From CADEED01 sp964444835 (lineage in GTDB: Bacteria > Pseudomonadota > Gammaproteobacteria > Steroidobacterales > Steroidobacteraceae): 64,000 bases of DNA. The stretch spans positions 1-64,000 of the forward strand of contig CAYUIT010000001.1 in the NCBI GenBank assembly GCA_964444835.1. The letters are read 5' to 3'. The notes beneath the pieces are model-generated. The model made no database searches, was not told the DNA's origin, and saw nothing but the letters and a program-made list of their open reading frames with translations. Below are positions 62,884 through 64,000 of this stretch, in pieces. The position numbers and the translations under genes are program-made. Each line of letters starts with the position of its first letter. Position 1 is the first letter of the stretch.

Positions 62884-63924
62884 CACGCGGAACAAATCGA
62901 ACGAGTCCTCGGCGATCACATTGGGCAGCCGTCCTGCGACGGCGCCTTGCGGCTTCTGTTCGAGCACATCACCTTCGGAAATTGAAATGGACTCGGCGAC
63001 CGGCACGGTTTCGGCTTCATTGCGGTAGCGCGCGCAACGTTTCAAACGCTCGACGCGCGGCGTTACCTCTTGCATCAAGCCATTGCGCACCTCAAGCACC
63101 GCTTTGGCGCGCAGCACGTCTTCCATCAAGCGCGTGCATTCGGCTGGCGTGCCGTAATCATCCGCTACTTCGCGTCGGCCATAAGCCGCCTTGGCCAGTG
63201 CTAACAACGGCGTTTTGAGCAAGCGCGAACAGAGTACTTCGGCGTAAGCAATCGCGGCCAAATTGATCGCGCGCCGCGTCTCGACCGAAAGACCAGGGAA
63301 GTCCTCGGTGGCGCGATTCTCGAGCGCTGCCACATCGGCACGCGCCTTTTCGAGCCGCTCCTCTGCATCAGCCAGTGCTTGCGCTGCACCTGGGCGCAGT
63401 GCCTCGACCGCAGCGCGTCGCTTCTTGTGCCAGAAGCGTTGCAGCCCTTCGAGTTGCTTCGCGATGTTCTGTAACGCCTGGCGGGCATCGACGACTTCCG
63501 TCTCGGCCGCGCGCAGTTGCGTCTCGAGCAATTGGCGTTCACCGAACAAGCGGCGATTGCCTGCCAACGCATGACTCTTGCGTTCGCGCTCCTCTTGCTT
63601 CTTTGCCAGATCCGCAACGAACTCCTCGAGCAACTTGCGACCGCACACCCACAGACTGCGCAGGTGATAGAACGCGAGTGCGGGATAACCCGTCTCGGCA
63701 CTCGTCAAGCGCTGTTCGAGTGCATCGAGAATTTCTTGCACGCGCTGCGTCGCGGCTTCCTGTTGCTTGAGACGATCGCGCTGCTTATTGAGCTCGCCTT
63801 GCAGATCGTCGTACTGCTTCTTGATTTCGTTGCGGCTACGAAAGAGCTCAACGACCCGCTCGTCATCGGGAGGCGGTGTGGCGGGTGGCTCTTTCAAGAA
63901 CGGAATTTGAGATAACGCTTTCAT
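62872..63924 (-). CDS. unknown coiled-coil protein
   Basis: A 350-aa protein that I do not recognise, without signal peptide or membrane helix. Residues about 25-75 and 95-200 are strongly coiled-coil (RSRNEIKKQYDDLQGELNKQ; DVAALENRATEDF). The part from about 205 is mixed helical and ends in a beta-like segment (VPVAESISISEGDVLEQ). An N-terminal Pro-rich stretch (KEPPATPPPDDE) precedes the coils. The ATG at 63924 (MKALSQIPF) is chosen; a start five codons earlier is possible. Coiled coils give no function. Confidence 0.65.
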   Translation of the reverse strand: MKALSQIPFLKEPPATPPPDDERVVELFRSRNEIKKQYDDLQGELNKQRDRLKQQEAATQRVQEILDALEQRLTSAETGYPALAFYHLRSLWVCGRKLLEEFVADLAKKQEERERKSHALAGNRRLFGERQLLETQLRAAETEVVDARQALQNIAKQLEGLQRFWHKKRRAAVEALRPGAAQALADAEERLEKARADVAALENRATEDFPGLSVETRRAINLAAIAYAEVLCSRLLKTPLLALAKAAYGRREVADDYGTPAECTRLMEDVLRAKAVLEVRNGLMQEVTPRVERLKRCARYRNEAETVPVAESISISEGDVLEQKPQGAVAGRLPNVIAEDSFDLFRVLLR

Positions 63925-63939
63925 GCGCCAGGGCGACAC

Positions 63940-64000
63940 TTCGGGCTCCGCCCGTTGCGCGCCGGCCGCACGATTTCAGTGCGTCAGACGCGGAACGAGT
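63940..64000. other. window end, nothing recognised
   Basis: Sixty-one bases upstream of the coiled-coil gene. I see no gene, RNA or clear promoter element in this short piece. Confidence 0.4.

Noticed and set aside
1..64000. CRISPR array, insertion sequence or prophage
   Set aside because: No evenly spaced direct repeats, transposase, integrase or phage genes are visible; gene content is core throughout.
1..64000. TTGTTAG as a DNA uptake sequence
   Set aside because: Known uptake sequences are longer and often paired in terminators; here copies lie inside genes and seven bases is short, so I report only the enrichment.

Overview
The window reads as chromosomal core genome of a GC-rich (about 60-63% by eye) gammaproteobacterium, probably a deep-branching lineage near the Xanthomonadales, Nevskiales or Steroidobacterales. 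This placement rests on gene order (secG / tRNA-Leu / nuoA-N / tRNA-fMet; hrcA-grpE-dnaK-dnaJ; dapB-carA-carB-greA; fur / bamE / rnfH-ratA / smpB / ssrA) and on hrcA being present. It is inference; no database search was possible. I see no prophage, insertion sequence, CRISPR array or integrated island.

Layout. 0.2-2.5 kb: a Tat-exported GH3 beta-glucosidase facing the initiator tRNA gene, with a shared terminator. 2.6-17.1 kb: a complete 14-gene nuo operon (respiratory complex I) on the minus strand, bracketed by tRNA-fMet and tRNA-Leu(GAG). 17.3-22.7 kb: ftsH-folP-glmM-tpiA-secG on the minus strand (protein quality control, folate, cell-wall precursor, glycolysis, secretion), with a heat-shock promoter before ftsH but no rlmE. 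23.1-26.2 kb: yhbY and a CHASE4-PAS-GGDEF-EAL protein. 26.2-32.3 kb: dapB-carA-carB-greA, with a well-marked carA promoter, operator-like repeat and long leader. 32.4-34.9 kb: glpK plus an unknown helical membrane protein, inserted between dapB and dnaJ. 34.9-40.0 kb: the hrcA-grpE-dnaK-dnaJ chaperone cluster, with a sigma-32 promoter before grpE and an intrinsic-type terminator between dnaK and dnaJ. 40.1-44.8 kb: nadK, recN, fur, bamE, rnfH, ratA, smpB. 44.8-47.0 kb: a two-gene unit whose stop and start codons overlap, pairing a PAS-GGDEF-EAL protein with a stand-alone BLUF blue-light sensor. 47.2-47.5 kb: tmRNA. 47.6-53.0 kb: small-metabolism and envelope genes, including a 68-aa protein behind a perfect CRP-type site. 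53.1-64.0 kb: Prc protease, then an RND efflux operon (one adaptor, two different permeases) under a near-consensus sigma-70 promoter overlapped by a perfect 10-bp inverted repeat, and finally a coiled-coil protein.

The most interesting items are the BLUF / c-di-GMP gene pair, the operator-bearing RND promoter, the recurring sigma-32-like promoters (ftsH, grpE, possibly ssrA), the dnaK/dnaJ terminator, the carA control region, and a heptamer TTGTTAG/CTAACAA that recurs about thirty times, roughly ten times the expectation from base composition. Many start codons are choices among alternatives; the reason is given in each entry.
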